Counted from the first letter of the stretch, positions 33,562-47,912 are shown. The stretch is 64,000 bases of DNA from Cephalotrichum gorgonifer (GCA_900312665.1 ONZQ02000003.1:640648-704647); one strand, 5' to 3'. Numbers and translations: made by a program. The notes: generated from the letters alone by a model not told the origin.

Positions 33562-36500
33562 CTAAAACGAGGCGACTGCGACGGCAATGGCCTGCAACTC
33601 CGAGTGGGAGATAGAGACCGTGATGTCCAGCACACCCGCCTTCTTCGCCGCTGATGCCGCATCTCCGTGGAGCTAGTTTGCGCGTTAGCCTTGAAAGCCC
33701 TGGTTAAGAGAGGGAGAAGGGAGTGAGTATACACATACCTTTACGGAGGGAGCACCATCCTCGTTCCTGATGATCTCGATATCCTTTAGCGGCGCACCGG
33801 CGCCCTGGCTGGCCACACCCAGAGACTTAAACACGGCCTCCTTGGCGCTCCACCTCCCCGCGAAGGAGCTTTGCGGGGAGGGCGAGCTGCTGCAGTACTC
33901 GATCTCGGCCTTGGTGAAGTTCCGTGTGATGAAGGTCTCGTTCTCGATATTGATTGCGGAGATCTCCTCGACGTCGACGCCGATCTTGCTGTTCTTCGCG
34001 TCCACGACCTTGCTCGCGAGAGCCTCCATCATCGTCTCTGTCGTCTTGACCGACGACTGGGAGGCGGTCTTCTGGGAGCGCTTCGCGAAGTCGGCGGGGT
34101 ATGAGTATTCGGACTTCTTCACGTTCTCCGTGACGCGGGCGTCGGGGTTGAGAAGCACGGCGTTCAGCTGCTCGTCGGTGTAGGGTGCCTCCGTCTTGGC
34201 CACAAAGAGAGTGTTGTGGATCAGGCCCTTGTGGAAGTAGCTGTACGCCTTCTTCTGGCGGGCAGCCACCTTAGCCATGTAGGCAGTGTAGGTCTCCTCG
34301 TCTAGTGTCGCAAACAGGTACCTGGGGTGCACACCGATCGCCTGGGCGCCCTTCTGCCCGAAGCCGAACGAAGTTACGGAGAAGGCCTTGATACCATCCG
34401 TCTGGATGCTGCGGCTGGGATAGACGATAAGGTCGAACTGCTCCATGACCTCGTCGACATTGTCGGCGTTGCGGTTGCCGGGCACGAGACCAGTGTTGAG
34501 GACCTGGATGGCACCGTTCATCATCCAGGCACCAGCTGCACCCTTGGGGTGACCGGTGAGGTACTTCTGGAAGATACCCATCAACGCGTTGCCCTTGCTG
34601 CGGCCGAGGTGGCTGAGCTGCTGGTTGATCACCGACGACTCGTTCTTGTCGTTGGCCTTGGTCGACGTGCCGTGGAACGACGCGACGTCGAGGTCGTCAA
34701 CCGTGAGGCCCCAGGTGGCGAGGGCACCGCGGAGGGGAGCGATCGAAGGATCACCCTTCCAGAAGTTGTTGCCCAGGCTCCTGAGCATCTCCTTTTCCTG
34801 TCGGGCAGCCTCCTGCTCGACATGCGAGGTGCGGCTCTGAAGATAGGCCTGGGCATCGAACTCACTACCCTGGGATTTCATGGCGTCCACCTCGTCGTAC
34901 AGGAACTCGAGCTCCGACTCCTTCCACTGCTTGATCTGCCTCCTGCGGTGGTTGATCTGGCGGCGACGGTAGTCGATGTCCAAGAGAGGCGAAGGGAACT
35001 TGCCAGGATGCTCGCGGGCCGTGGTGAGCACACCCTTGCCGGGAGCGGGGACGGACCGGCCAATCTTGTCCGAGGCCGTCGTGGTCAGGGCGAGAATACC
35101 GTAGATAGGAACGCCCATCTCGAGAGCGAGCTTGGCGGTCATGATAATTTGCATACCGCATCCCTGCGACTCCATAAATCCGTTTCGCGTTGTGGTGGTA
35201 GGACGCGACATCTCCGCCGGGGTGCGCCCGTGAGCCAACTCGTCAACCGCGTTACTGGTCGCCTTCATGTTTGCAAATTCGTACGATCCCTCCTCACCGA
35301 AATCGTCAAACCCTCCGACGAAGCAGACGCGGGCCTTGCCCTCCATGATGGTCTCATAGCCGATGTCGACGGACTCCACGGCGGTTGCACAGGCACCGAC
35401 AGGGGTCTTAATCGGGCCAGACGACGAGAGGAGCAACATGTTGACCCAGGCACTCATAGTGTTGATGAAAGACTCCTGAAGAATATCGTTCTGGAGAGGC
35501 TTGTCTAGGTACCTGTCCCGGTGCATGCCACGGAGAGCAGCGGCACCACCCATTCCGGAACCGACACAGTTGCCCACCTCGGAAATGTGGACGTACTTGT
35601 AGAACTCGTAGGGATCGGTGATACCAGAGGACAGTAGCGCCTCCGCCGTGGATACAAGAACGAATAGAGCCACGGGGTCGACTTGGGAGATGATGTCGTC
35701 GGGGATACCGTACCGCTTCGCGCTCCAACCGGTCGGGATCTGACCCGCAACGAGGCGGTCGAAGCGAAGGGCCTTGGGGATCCAGAGGGCGGCACCCTTC
35801 TTCAGGCAGACAGTGTACTCGCCAGACTCCGGAATCTCGAAGATTTCGACCTTGTCACCGTGCTCGCGCTTGAACTCCTCGGCAGTCTCCTTGGAGGTTT
35901 CAAACGAGTCGAGATCCTCCTCAATGACTACCTCGTGGAGAAGCTGCTTCTTGTTGGGGTCGTAGCCATCAAACAACTCGGGCTCGATCAGGCGAATGCC
36001 CGAGTGCTCCAGGATGTACTTCTCGTACTTGGCCTTGACATCCTTTTCCTCGACAGGCGTGCCGGTCTTGGCATCCACCCATCCAGAGTAGGGGCGGCGA
36101 TCCACGGGTCCGTTGTGGTGCTTGATTAGACCCATGATCCACGCCATCTCTACGCAACCCTCCAGGGAGAATTCGCCCTCGGATTCCATTTCCCAGCGGG
36201 TCCTCGAGTTACCCCAAGGGCCGACCTCAGCGAAGCCAGTAACGACGACGACCTTCTCAAGGTCCACCATGCCCTTGAGCTTTTCGTGGTGGGGAGCAAT
36301 ATCCTTCTCCCAGTCGAGAGCCGTAGGGAAGTCGAACGTGATATTGGCGCGGGGCTCGATGGTCTTCTTCTGGTAAAGTGCCTCCGAGCCGGGTCCGTTG
36401 ACGATGGTGTTTTCAATGGCGGTCTCCTTGGTCACAGCCCGGCGGATCTCGCTGGTCTCCATGATGTCCTTCCGGAGCTTGGTCATAACCTCGTTCAGGT

Positions 36501-39259
36501 TGGGGATGAATTGGAAACCACCGTTCAAGTCAGCGAAGACGGGTTCGGCCTGGCAGAGGTCCACAACGGTAGGCGCCATGAGACCCAGGATGTTGAACGC
36601 CATCTCCTGCTGGGAGAAGGTACGGACGCCATAGGCCTCAATACCCTCGGCAATAATGTTATTGCCAGACATGAGACCGGTACCACGGGTCCACCCAATA
36701 ACGGCACCGCAGATGGTGAGATAGTTGCCCCAATCCTCGGCGCCCCAGCGGTTGAAGAGAGTCTCTAGAGCGAGCTTGGACTCGCCATATAGACCGTCAT
36801 TGCCGAAGGTTCCGTGGTTGGGCGACAAGGGGAGGACGACCTGAGCGGGACGAGTCTCGAAGCCACGTTCGGCCTTCTGAGATTTCACGCAGCCTAGCAG
36901 GCGGAGGAGGTTGGTCAACATGATACGGTGCGCGAGCTCAGACTTGGAGTCGATGCCATCGATCTGGCGTCCGTTCTCAGAAATGGCGGCGAAGGGGACA
37001 ATGTAGTCGAGATCCCAGCCGAGACCGTTCTTAGGGTCGTAAACGTAGTCGACAAGAGCCTCGACATCTTGCTTGCTTCCCTGGTTGAAGGGGACGACAA
37101 CGAGCTGAGACCCACGAGAACCGAACTTGGTGTACAGAGACTGGTAGTACTCAGTGACCTCACGCGAGTACCGGCTGGTAGTAACAACAACCTTGGCGCC
37201 GCCGCTAATGAGACCAACGAGGACCTCAGCGCCAATAGAACCAGCGCCAGCACCAGTCATCAAGGCGTACTTGCCCTCAAAGGTCATGCCATCACGGGCA
37301 GCGGTCTCGAGGCCGTTGAGGTACAGGTTGGTGAGCTTCTTGCTGTAGTCCCAGCCATGGAGGTTCTTGCGCTTGAGATGAAGGAAGGGGATAGTCTCCA
37401 CCTTGCCCTTGTTCACATTCGTCGCCTTCTTGCTCCCAGCAGGTACACCATTCTCCTTTGGTAGGATTTGACTCTCGTTCATGGCGAGGGATCGGCAGAT
37501 GTCTCGGTACAAGCTCCTAATCTCTAGTTGGGAGCTCGTCAAGGTTGCCTTGTGCTGAGCCTTCATGAGCTTGTACATGCGCTGCAAGTCGTTCTGCACC
37601 TTGGTCCTATTGCCGTATTCAGAGATCTTGCCGCCTTCACTCATTTCCTGGACGTAGTGCTCGAGCTTCCTGCAGCTAGCGCGAGGAACCTCTTCGAAGT
37701 TGAGGTTGCCCTTCTCATCCACGGTCGTCCGCGGACCGAGGGGGACAGTGACATCCTTGTACACCGGTGCGGCCTCCAGGACCTCCTTGCAGTTCTCGAT
37801 AAGTTGCGCACCAAGCTCCTTGGCGAGCCGGTACGTTTCTCCTCGCTCAGTTGGGCAGTTGTCGATGTGGTACTGCATGAATTCGAGCAGCTTCGGGTTT
37901 GAACGGTTCATGATGCGAATACACTGGCTGACAATTTCGCGGTCGACAGCCTTGAGCCGGCCAAAGATGATATCGTAGTACATGCTGAGCGCGTCCTGTC
38001 GGGCCCAGTTCCACGCCGAATCGTACACGCGGGCCTTGAGGGAGCTGAAAGCAGGCTCAATACCCGAGGCGTAGAAGTCGCCATGCTCTGTCGTCCAGAG
38101 ATCCAGCTGAGCTTGAAGCACCTTTTCTGATTCCTGAGACTTGATGTGAGCCTTTTCGCCCGCCTTCAGGTCCATCTTGAGATATCTCGCGAAGAGCTCT
38201 AGCTGGTTCTTGAACAGGGTACGTTGGTCCTTGGTCAACGCGTCGATCGCCGCAGGATCCATCATCATGCCCTGGCCGGCTCCGGCCGCGGGTCCGGCGG
38301 CAGAGGCGGTCGACAGGCTGATTCCGGCATTTGATGCGTACTTTTGGGCGACGCCGTCTAGGAAGGCCTTCGCCTCGGGCTCGGAGCCTAGGCGGCTCGC
38401 CGGCTCCATTGTGAGTGCCAAGAGAAGGGCACCGTCTTGTCGGCCGGGGCCGAGACCCCACCTGGTCTCGAGGTATTTGCGGGTGGCGGTAATGTTAAAG
38501 CCACCGGGCATCTTGGAGGATATCAGACGCGCAATGAGGGCCTGCGACTGCTTGCCAATCTGGCCATCGAACGTCGCCTGGATAGACGAACCCAACTCAT
38601 CTAGCGGGATGTCCTCGGGCTTCTCGGGCGTGGAGCCAAACTCCTTGCCCAAATCACCGAGAATTTCATTCTGCAGTGTGGACTTGCCTGGGAATCGTTA
38701 GTACAGCACAGGGATGAGGATACTAAGAGCACAACTTACCTCCTACGAGGTCCTTGACGGCCTTGCTGAGGGGTACCTCGAGCAGGGGTTTCTTAAGCTT
38801 CTGGGCAATTAGCGCCCTAACAATCTCAACCGCCTGGACGGGTGTGTCAGGAACCTGGGCGGCAGGGCCGGCCGAGGGCGGGGGGGCAGCAGCTGCGGCG
38901 GGGGCTGCGGCGGCGGCGGGCGCGGCATTGGTGCTCGGGGCTTCATCAGCGGCAGCCGGTTCTGGTTCTTCTTCAACGGGGTCGACGTCGTAGTAGATTT
39001 CCTTCGCATCCTTGCTGTAGGAGAGAATCTGTCGCTGTACCGACTTGGCGGCATCGTATGCCTCGTATTTGGAGGCCAGAGTCCGCTTCGCCATTACGCT
39101 GAGGGTCTCTGCGGGGCCCACCTCCACGATGCGTTCCGCTGTCTTCTCAGCGAGGAACACATCTTGTGTCTCAATCCACCTCACGGGCGAGGCGAACTGG
39201 TAGGCAAGAAGCTCGATCAGGAGCGTATGGGCGAGCTCTTGCTCGATCTCGGGACGCAT
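33562..39259 (-). CDS. fas2: Fatty acid synthase subunit alpha (Fas2)
   Basis: Cytosolic type I FAS alpha chain, forming the alpha6-beta6 complex with Fas1. Three exons are read: 38740-39259, 33739-38687 and 33562-33672, giving 1859 aa as usual. In order: an N-terminal piece of the malonyl/palmitoyl-transferase region, an Ala/Pro linker (about 110-150), then the ACP with VPLSKAVKDLVGGKSTLQNE, in which Ser176 is the phosphopantetheine site. Intron 1 falls in the second Gly codon of that GGKS motif. The ketoreductase has ALMTGAGAGSIGAEV. The ketosynthase has PVGACATAVES with the nucleophilic Cys near residue 1272. The C-terminus is the built-in phosphopantetheinyl transferase: KIGVDVEEISAINIENETF and WSAKEAVFKSLG, ending IAVAVASF. 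It is divergent from fas1. Confidence 0.98.
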
Positions 39260-41517
39260 TCTGACGGTGGGGAGTTCGCCAGTGGTGGTGAATGGGGCTC
39301 GAGAGTTGGGTCTTCCGCTGGACGACGTGCTTAAGAGTGTTGTGGTCTTGCTGTTGGTTGTGTGGTCGTGATTATGGCGCAAGATGTATAGGATGAGGGG
39401 TGGTCGTGTCCGCGCAAAGGCGCTACAGTGGAAGAGGTTGAGAATAGGAGGCAACCAAGAAGCCTGCGATTAAAAGTTCGGGTATTATCGAAGAGAAGGA
39501 AGGAACAATGGATGACCGTGATGATGATTTGTGGCCGGAAAAACAGTCTGAAGAATGGGCAAAAGGTTCCGTCCGGAAACAAAGAACTCTAGGTTAGGTA
39601 AGATTCGAGCTTCTCAGCGTGAGTCTGTTGTTGAACTCGAAAATACAAGGAAACATTGAAAAAAAAGTCCAGACCACAGACCGCGTTCCGATCCATCCCA
39701 CCTGCCGCAGAGGCGTTCTCAACCATCTTTAATTACTAGGCTAAATGTGGACTAGCGTAGGCGCGGTGGAGTACCTCCCCACCAGAACCCATTTCATTGG
39801 GGACGCCATCAACATTTTTGTGCATAGAAACCATCCAAACCATACCCCCTTCAACGTTGCCCCAAACAGAAGATGCGGAGAAACGGGCGCCAACACGTCA
39901 AGGCCTGCAACTTTGAGCATGGCCTCCCATGTCTTGCGTCTTCAAGATCGGTTTCCGTGCTAGAACCGCCTTATACCCGAGGGGTGGCCGCCTCCAATCC
40001 TAGATTATGTATTCTGGACCCTCATCCCCGAAACTGTGTTGCGCCACTTGGTGGGTACAAACCTCGAATCTGTTCAGGTATGCTCACATTGCCTCCAATT
40101 CATGGGTACCTTGCCCCTGCATTGGTGGTCGTACAGGCTACCACGGGTGGTACCCCAACCCGTTCGCCCGAAACTTTCGGTTTGTCCGATTTGCCCGGGT
40201 GACAAAGTTTATCAGGCCAGGCAGCTCTGTATTATAGCTTGTTGGTAGAAGGGTTAAGCGTATAGCCCCCTTTGAGGCCTCGGGCTTGTTACCATACATG
40301 GTCACCTGTAATCGCGTATAGCTGATGTTCATTATGTCTGGGTGTCTAACAACGACGTCTTACATGAATCAGAAGCGCCCCGCCAAATTGGGAAGGCGGA
40401 GTGTGGTAGTCGGATCCCAGACGTTCTAGCCTGCCAAGATGGAATGGAACCTGACAAGTAGTTGTGATGCTACCCGGGATGCACCTACGGCAACGCTACA
40501 GCTCGGCACAAGCCGGATGCCCCCATACGCGGACAAGTACCAGTACTGGAAGGAGGCCGAGATGGACATCGAACACCCACCACAATACCGAAGATAGCGA
40601 GACTCTGGCAGCGCAGTAGCAGGAATCTGTGCAGGCAAGGTCTGTGACCGCAAGGCTCAAGGCCCCATTGTATGTTTTAGCTTACTTGTATACTTGCACG
40701 AGTAGAATGAGGTGACAGAGTCAGCCAATGCGTACGTGTGCTTGAAACATGCATTTGCTGTCAGAAGCCCAACAAAGCAAAATGGACAAGTGTACTTGTA
40801 CGACAGCACCAGGATGGAGATTGATGTGACCTGCATGTACTTGGTACCTGCCCCGCGCAGATCCTCAAAGTCAACCAAGAGGTGGCTCACAGCTTTGCCT
40901 GCAGATGGCGGCGGTAGTGGGACTTCCCAACGGATTTTTTTTTGGCGTGGAAGGGGAGCTCAACTCGGGATGTACCAGACCAATAGGCACGGCCGAATTC
41001 AACCAAGCTCTTCTAGCGGTGCACCCAGACAACGAGACCGCGCCTCAAAGTATCTTTTTGAAGGGAAAAAAACTCCACATGAAGACGAGTGTTTGAAGCC
41101 AAAGGACCTTCCAATCTTCGCCATTCGTAACCCGCACCAAGCATTCCCACCGTCTTCGACTTTAGGTGCCAGTCACTACTCCATTATTAATTCATCGGCT
41201 TGTTTGGTCGACTTCCCAGGACGCCTCTTCTGTCCGTCCTACTCCACCTCCTCAGTATCTCCTTCGGCCGCCTTGCGACTCTTCCTCTTTCTCCCACACT
41301 CCGTCTTCACCACTCACCCTCCCTTACGCCTTCCAACTTTGAATTGTTCTCGTGGACGTTTGCCAGCGCATTCCCTTCTCCCTTATTTGACTTCGAGTTG
41401 AATTAAGATCACCAATAAGTATGTACAGAGGCCCAAACCAGTCTTCCCCAAACCGCCCGGCCTGCTGACTGTAGAACCACAGAATTCTCGAGATACCCCT
41501 TCGTTTCCTCCGGAATC
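39260..41517. promoter_or_regulatory. Shared divergent promoter region of fas2 and fas1
   Basis: A 2.26-kb spacer between the start codons of the two FAS subunit genes. It should hold both core promoters and any elements that keep subunit levels matched. The fas1 side (about 41240-41510) is strongly C/T-rich with alternating CTCC/TTCC runs, as in many fungal 5' leaders. I do not see a clear inositol-type or FarA-type cluster by eye. A 229-codon frame at 40712-41401 has no domain and passes into the pyrimidine-rich leader, so I reject it. Confidence 0.6.
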
Positions 41518-44500
41518 ATGTACGGCGCTGGTGTCCCGCAGACGGGTGTCTCTACCCCGAGGTCGAGCGCATCGCTCCGACCACTTACCCTTAATCACGG
41601 CACGCTCGAAACTTCATTCCTTGTACCAACCAGCCTCCACTTCCATGCCTCTCAATTAAAGGAGAGGTTCAGCGCGATACTACCGACTCCGACCGATGAG
41701 CTAGCTCAGGATGACGAGCCTTCGTCAGTGCCTGAACTCGTCGCAAGATACATGGGCTTCGTGGCCCAGGAGGTCGCCTCGGGCGAGGATGACGCCCAGG
41801 GATCATACGAGGAAGTGCTTAAGCTGGTCCTTAACGAGTTCGAGAGAGCCTTCCTCCAAGGCAACGAAGTCCACCCCCTCGCCACCAGCCTCCCTGGCAT
41901 CGACTCAAAGAAGCTCGAGGTCGTAAGGTGCTACTATGCCGCCCGCTCCGCGGCGAACCGCCCGATCAAGCCCCACCAGTCCGCCCTATTCCGGGCCGCC
42001 GACGACAACTCGGCTCAGATTTACACCATCTTCGGTGGTCAGGGCAATATCGAGGAGTACTTTGAAGAGCTACGCGAGATCAACACCGTCTACCCCGCCT
42101 TCGTTGGCGAGCTCATTACGAGCGCGGCAGACCTTCTTCAGTCACTTGCCCGGCATCCCGAGGCGGAGAAGCTGTATTCTAAGGGTCTCGACATCCTCGG
42201 CTGGCTACACAATCCCGACTCTACTCCTGACGTTGACTACCTCATCTCTGCGCCTGTCAGCTTCCCACTGATTGGCCTGCTGCAGTTGGCGCATTACGAG
42301 GTGACCTGCAAGACCCTTGGAGTTCACCCCGGCGTTCTACGAGACAGGATTCAGGGTACCACTGGACACTCTCAAGGAGTCGTCGTTGCCGCGGCTACTG
42401 CGGCTGCTGGGTCTTGGGATGAGTGGCGGGAAGTTGTCGTCAGCGCTCTCACCATCCTCTTCTGGATTGGTGCGCGCAGCCAGCAGACATTCCCTCGGAC
42501 GTCGATCACCCCGTCTATGCTACGAGACTCAGTCGACAACGGCGAGGGCACCCCTACTCCCATGCTCAGCATCAGGGATCTGTCCCAGGCGGAGGTCCAG
42601 AAGCACATTGATGCGACCAACCACTACCTCCCAGCTGACCGCCATATCGCTGTTTCCCTCGTCAACAGCCCCAGGAACATGGTCATTACAGGGCCACCGA
42701 TCTCCCTGTACGGTCTGAACGTGCGTCTGCGCAAAGTCAAGGCGCCTACTGGTCTTGATCAGAACCGAATTCCCCACACGCAGCGTAAGGTTCGGTTTGC
42801 CAATCGCTTCTTGCCCATCACAGCTCCATTCCACAGCCAGTACCTCTCGGCCGCGACGGACTTGATCGATAGGGACTTGGCGGATATCAAGATTGATGTA
42901 TCGTCGCTTGATATTGCCCTGTACAACACAAACAACGGCAAGGACCTTCGCGACGAGGTCAGTGGCAACATTGTTCCCACCCTGATCCGGCTCATCACTC
43001 GTGATCCTGTTGCTTGGGAGAAGGCGACCGCATTCCCTGATGCTACCCATGTCTTGGACTTTGGACCGGGCGGTATCTCGGGGATTGGTATTCTCACCAG
43101 CCGTAACAAGGAGGGATCAGGCGTTCGCGTCATTCTTGCCGGCTCCGTTGTGGGCACCGTACCTGAGGTCGGTTATAAGCAAGAACTCTTCGACCGTGAC
43201 GAGGAGAATGCTGTCAAGTTTGCAATCGACTGGGTCAAGGAGTTTGGCCCGAAGCTCGTCAAGACCTCCGGCGGGCGCACGTATCTTGACACCCGTCTCA
43301 GCCGTCTTATCGGCCTCCCTCCGATTTTGGTTGCCGGCATGACTCCTACCACCATTAGCCCCCAGTTCATTGCGGACACCATGAATGCTGGCTACTCCAT
43401 TGAGCTCTCTGGAGGCGGCTACTTCGACCCTAGGATGATGGATCAAGCCATCCGCAAGATTGAATCCACCATCCCCCCTGGGCGAGGTATTAACATCAAC
43501 CTCATTTATGTTAACCCCGCCGCGATGTCTTGGCAGATTCCCCTCCTCGGTCGCCTCCGCGGCGAGGGTGTTCCCATTCAGGGGTTGACCATCGGCGCTG
43601 GTGTTCCCTCGATCGAAGTTGCGAATGAGTACATCCAGACCCTCGGCATCAAGTACATTTCTTTCAAGCCCGGCTCCGTTGATGCCATTCAGTCAGTCAT
43701 TAACATCGCCAACGCCAACCCTACCTTCCCTGTCATTCTCCAGTGGACCGGTGGGAGGGCCGGTGGCCACCACTCCTATGAGGACTTCCATCAGCCTGTT
43801 CTCCAAATGTATGCCCGTATTCGTCGCTCACCAAACATGATTCTCGTTGCGGGCTCAGGTTTCGGCGGTGCTGACGATACGTACCCCTACATCACTGGTG
43901 AGTGGTCGAAGAAGTTCGGCTACCCGCCCATGCCATTTGATGGCTGCTTGTTCGGAAGTCGCATGATGGTTGCCAAGGAGGCGAAGACCAGCCCCGCTGC
44001 TAAGAGGGCCATCATTGCAGCCCCGGGTATTGAGGACCACGAGTGGGAGAAGACCTACCAGAGCCCTACGGGAGGTATCTTGACTGTTCGTTCAGAGATG
44101 GGTGAGCCTATCCACAAGTTGGCCACCCGCGGTGTCCTCTTCTGGGCGGAAATGGACAAGAAGATCTTCAGTCTTCCGAAGGAGAAGCGGGTTGCGGAAC
44201 TGCAGAAGAACCGCGACTACATTATTCGCAATCTCAACGACAACTTCCAGAAGGTCTGGTTCGGCAAGAACAAGGCTGGTAAGACTGTCGACCTGGATGA
44301 GATGACATACGCCGAGATTGTTCGCCGTATGATCGAGCTGCTCTACGTCAAGCACGAGTCGCGCTGGATCGATCCTACATACATTCAACTCACCGCCAAG
44401 TGGATCCAGCGCGTTGAGGAACGCTTCACGCAAACCTCGGGCAATCCCTCCCTCTTGCAGAACACGGCCGACCTGCAGAAGCCGTTCGAGACCATCGAGC

Positions 44501-47500
44501 GCATCTTGGCCGCCTACCCCGAGGCGGAAACGCAGATCGTGAACGCTCCCGATGTGGAGCACTTGCTCTTGCTCTTCATGTTCCCCTTCCAGAAGCCTGT
44601 GCCCTTCGTCCCTGTTCTCGACGACAACTTCGAGTTCTACTTCAAGAAGGACTCCCTTTGGCAATCTGAAGATCTCGAGGCTGTCCCCGATCAGGATGTG
44701 GAGAGGACTTGCGTCCTCCAGGGTCCTGTGTCTGTCAAGTACTCCACTGTCATGGACGAGCCCATCAAGTCCATCCTTGACGGCATCCACAACGGTCACA
44801 TTGAGGGGCTAACTCGCGACATTTACGGTGGCGACGTCAGCCGCATCCCAACTGTCGAGTACTTTGGCGGCAGCCTCACCGACGCTGAGATCCCTATCGA
44901 CGTGGACTCCCTTACAGTCTCGTATGATACCAACAAGAACACCTACCGTCTTTCGTCGTCAGCCTCCGCGACCATGCCTCCCGTCGAGTCGTGGCTGGCT
45001 CTTCTTGCCGGACCCAACAAGAACTGGCGCCATGCTCTTCTGATGACGGATGTTGTGGTCCAGGGCCAGAAGTACGAGACGAACCCGATCAGGCGCATCT
45101 TCGCGCCCGTCCGCGGTCTGTTTGTCGAGATCCTGTACCCTAACGACCCGGCGAAGACGGTGATCGTCGTCAAGGAGCAGCCCAGGCACAACCACTATGT
45201 CGATGTTATTGAGGCGAAGCTGGGCAGCGGCAACGAGATTCTGGTCAATCTCATCAAGGATACCACTGCTCTTGGCAAGCCTGCCGCCATGACTCTCAAG
45301 TTCACCTACCACCCCGACGCTGGCTACTCTCCCATCCACGAGGTTATGGAAGACCGCAACGACCGTATCAAGGAATTCTACTGGAAGGCGTGGTTCGGCA
45401 ATGATCCGCTTGATCTCAACGCCCTCGTCAGCGCTAAGTTCGACGGCGGTGAGGCCACCATCACCTCGGAGGCCATCAACGACTTCATCCACGCTGTTGG
45501 CAACACTGGGGAGGCATTCGTTGACCGGCCCGGGAAGGTCATGTACGCCCCCATGGACTTCGCCATTGTTGTTGGATGGAAGGCCATTACGAAGCCCATC
45601 TTCCCCAGCAAGATTGATGGCGATCTCCTCAAGCTTGTCCATCTTTCCAACGCATTCCGCATGATGCCTGGCGCTGAGCCGCTGAAGAAGGGCGACGTCG
45701 TCAACACGACGGCCCAGATCAACGCCATCATCAACCAGGACTCCGGAAAGATGGTTGAGGTCTGTGGCACCATTTTCCGCGATGGTGAGGCTGTCATGGA
45801 GGTCACGTCGCAGTTCCTGTATCGTGGAACCTACACCGACTTTGAGAACACTTTCCAGCGCAAGCTGGAGACGCCTGTCAAGGTGCACCTTGCCACAACC
45901 AAGGATGTCGCGGTGCTGCGCTCGAAGCAGTGGTTCATCGCGGACGACATGCCCGATAACATTGAGCTGCTCGGCCAGACTTTGACCTTCAAGCTCCAGA
46001 GCTTGGTCAGATACAAGAACAAGACTGTCTTCAGCAGCGTCGAGACCCGTGGTTCCGTCCTGCTCGAGCTTCCCACCAAGGAGGTCATCCAGGTGGCGAG
46101 CGTCGACTACGAAGCCGGCGCTTCTCACGGCAACCCTGTCATTGATTACCTCAACCGTCATGGCGTTCCTCTCGACCAGCCCGTCCACTTTGAGAACCCC
46201 ATCCCTCTCAGCGGCAAGGCTCCTCTTCAGCTCCGGGCGCCTGCCTCCAACGAGAACTACGCGCGTGTATCGGGCGACTTCAACCCCATCCACGTGTCTC
46301 GCGTCTTCTCGAGCTACGCCAATCTGCCCGGGACCATTACCCACGGCATGTACTCGAGTGCCGCGGTGCGCAGTCTTGTGGAGACCTGGGCCAGCGACAA
46401 CAACGTCGGGCGCGTGAGGAGCTTCCATGCCTCTCTAGTCGGCATGGTTCTTCCCAACGATGACATCCAGGTGAAGCTTCAGCACGTTGGCATGGTTGCC
46501 GGACGCAAAATCATCAAGGTTGAGGCCGTCAACAAGGATACCGAGGACAAGGTGCTGCTCGGCGAGGCCGAGGTGGAGCAGCCCGTTACGGCTTACGTCT
46601 TCACGGGTCAAGGATCTCAGGAGCAGGGCATGGGTATGGATCTGTACGCCAGCAGCCCCGTCGCCAAGGACATCTGGGACCGCGCCGACAAGTATCTTCT
46701 GGACAACTATGGTAAGTCACTTCTCGGTTCTACACTACCCCTTCTGTGATGAATCATTACTAACTCGTACAAGGCTTCTCCATTACCAACATTGTCAGGA
46801 ACAACCCCAAGGAGCTCACGATCCACTTCGGTGGGCCTCGCGGAAAGGCTATCCGTCATAACTACATGGCGATGACCTTCGAGACCGTGTCCGCCGACGG
46901 TACGGTCAAGTCGGAGCGGATATTCAAGGAGGTCGATGAGACGACGACGTCGTACACGTACAAGTCTCCGGCCGGCCTGCTCTCGGCCACGCAGTTCACG
47001 CAGCCCGCGCTCACGCTCATGGAGAAGGCCAGCTTCGAGGACATGAAGTCCAAGGGTCTCGTGCCCCGCGACAGCACGTTCGCGGGCCACTCTCTCGGCG
47101 AGTACTCGGCGCTCACCGCGCTTGCCGACGTTATGCCCATCGAGAGCTTAGTGTCCGTCGTGTTCTACCGCGGGTTGACGATGCAGGTTGCCGTCGAGCG
47201 CGACGCGGCGGGTCGGTCCAACTACTCCATGTGCGCTGTTAACCCCAGCCGCATCTCCAAGACGTTCAACGAGGAGGCGTTGCAGTATGTGGTGGACAAC
47301 ATCTCGGAGCAGACGGGATGGTTGATTGAGATTGTGAACTACAACATCGCCAACATGCAGTACGTGTGCGCGGGCGACCTCCGGGCGCTCGACACGCTCA
47401 CGGGTGTGACCAACTTCCTCAAGCAGCAGCAGATCAACATTGAGGAGATGAAGGGGAACATCCCCGAGGTGCAGGACGCGCTGAAGAAGATCATCCGCGG

Positions 47501-47912
47501 GTGCGCGGACGCGACGCTGAAGAAGCCGCAGCCGGTGGAGCTGGAGCGGGGGTTCGCGACGATCCCGCTCCGCGGCATCGACGTGCCCTTCCACTCGACG
47601 TTCCTACGGTCGGGTGTGAAGCCCTTCCGGTCCTTCTTGCTTAAGAAGATCAACAAGACGACGATCGACCCGGCGAAGCTCATCGGGAAATACATCCCCA
47701 ACGTGACGGCGAAGCCGTTCGAGCTGACGAAGGAGTACTTTGAGGAGGTGTACAAGCTGACGAACTCGCCCAAGATTGGACAGGTGCTGGCCAACTGGGA
47801 CAGGTACACCAGGGACGAGCCGGAGAGCAGCGACGAGGAGAACGGGAGCTCGGAGACGGGCGCGCTTAATGGAGTTGATGTTGAGACGGCGGGCGCCGGG
47901 GCTGCGGCCTAA
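41518..47912 (+). CDS. fas1: Fatty acid synthase subunit beta (Fas1)
   Basis: Beta chain of fungal type I FAS, 2110 aa, from exons 41518-46711 and 46774-47912 (GTAAGT donor, CTAAC branch, ACAAG acceptor, Gly split codon). In order: acetyltransferase with catalytic Ser about 285 in GTTGHSQGVV; an FMN-dependent enoyl reductase barrel (PILVAGMTPTTISPQFIADT, WTGGRAGGHHSYED, AGSGFGGADDTYPY); dehydratase regions with the hot-dog motif YARVSGDFNPIHVSRVF near residue 1580; then the malonyl/palmitoyl transferase with FTGQGSQEQGMGMDLY and Ser about 1838 in FAGHSLGEYSAL. The intron lies between the FTGQGSQ block and the MPT active site. The C-terminal tail is acidic and Ser/Glu/Gly-rich. The start MYGAGVPQTG follows a long pyrimidine-rich leader. 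Pairing with fas2 is the classic Pezizomycotina arrangement. Confidence 0.98.

Noticed and set aside
34327..35508. 393-codon open frame antisense to fas2
   Set aside because: Shadow frame of the fas2 ketosynthase region.
40712..41401. 229-codon frame in the fas2/fas1 spacer
   Set aside because: No recognisable domain; the last third is the pyrimidine-rich fas1 leader translated into Ser/Pro/Leu.
44959..46428. 489-codon antisense open frame within fas1
   Set aside because: Antisense shadow of biased fas1 codons; no domain, no splice or promoter context.
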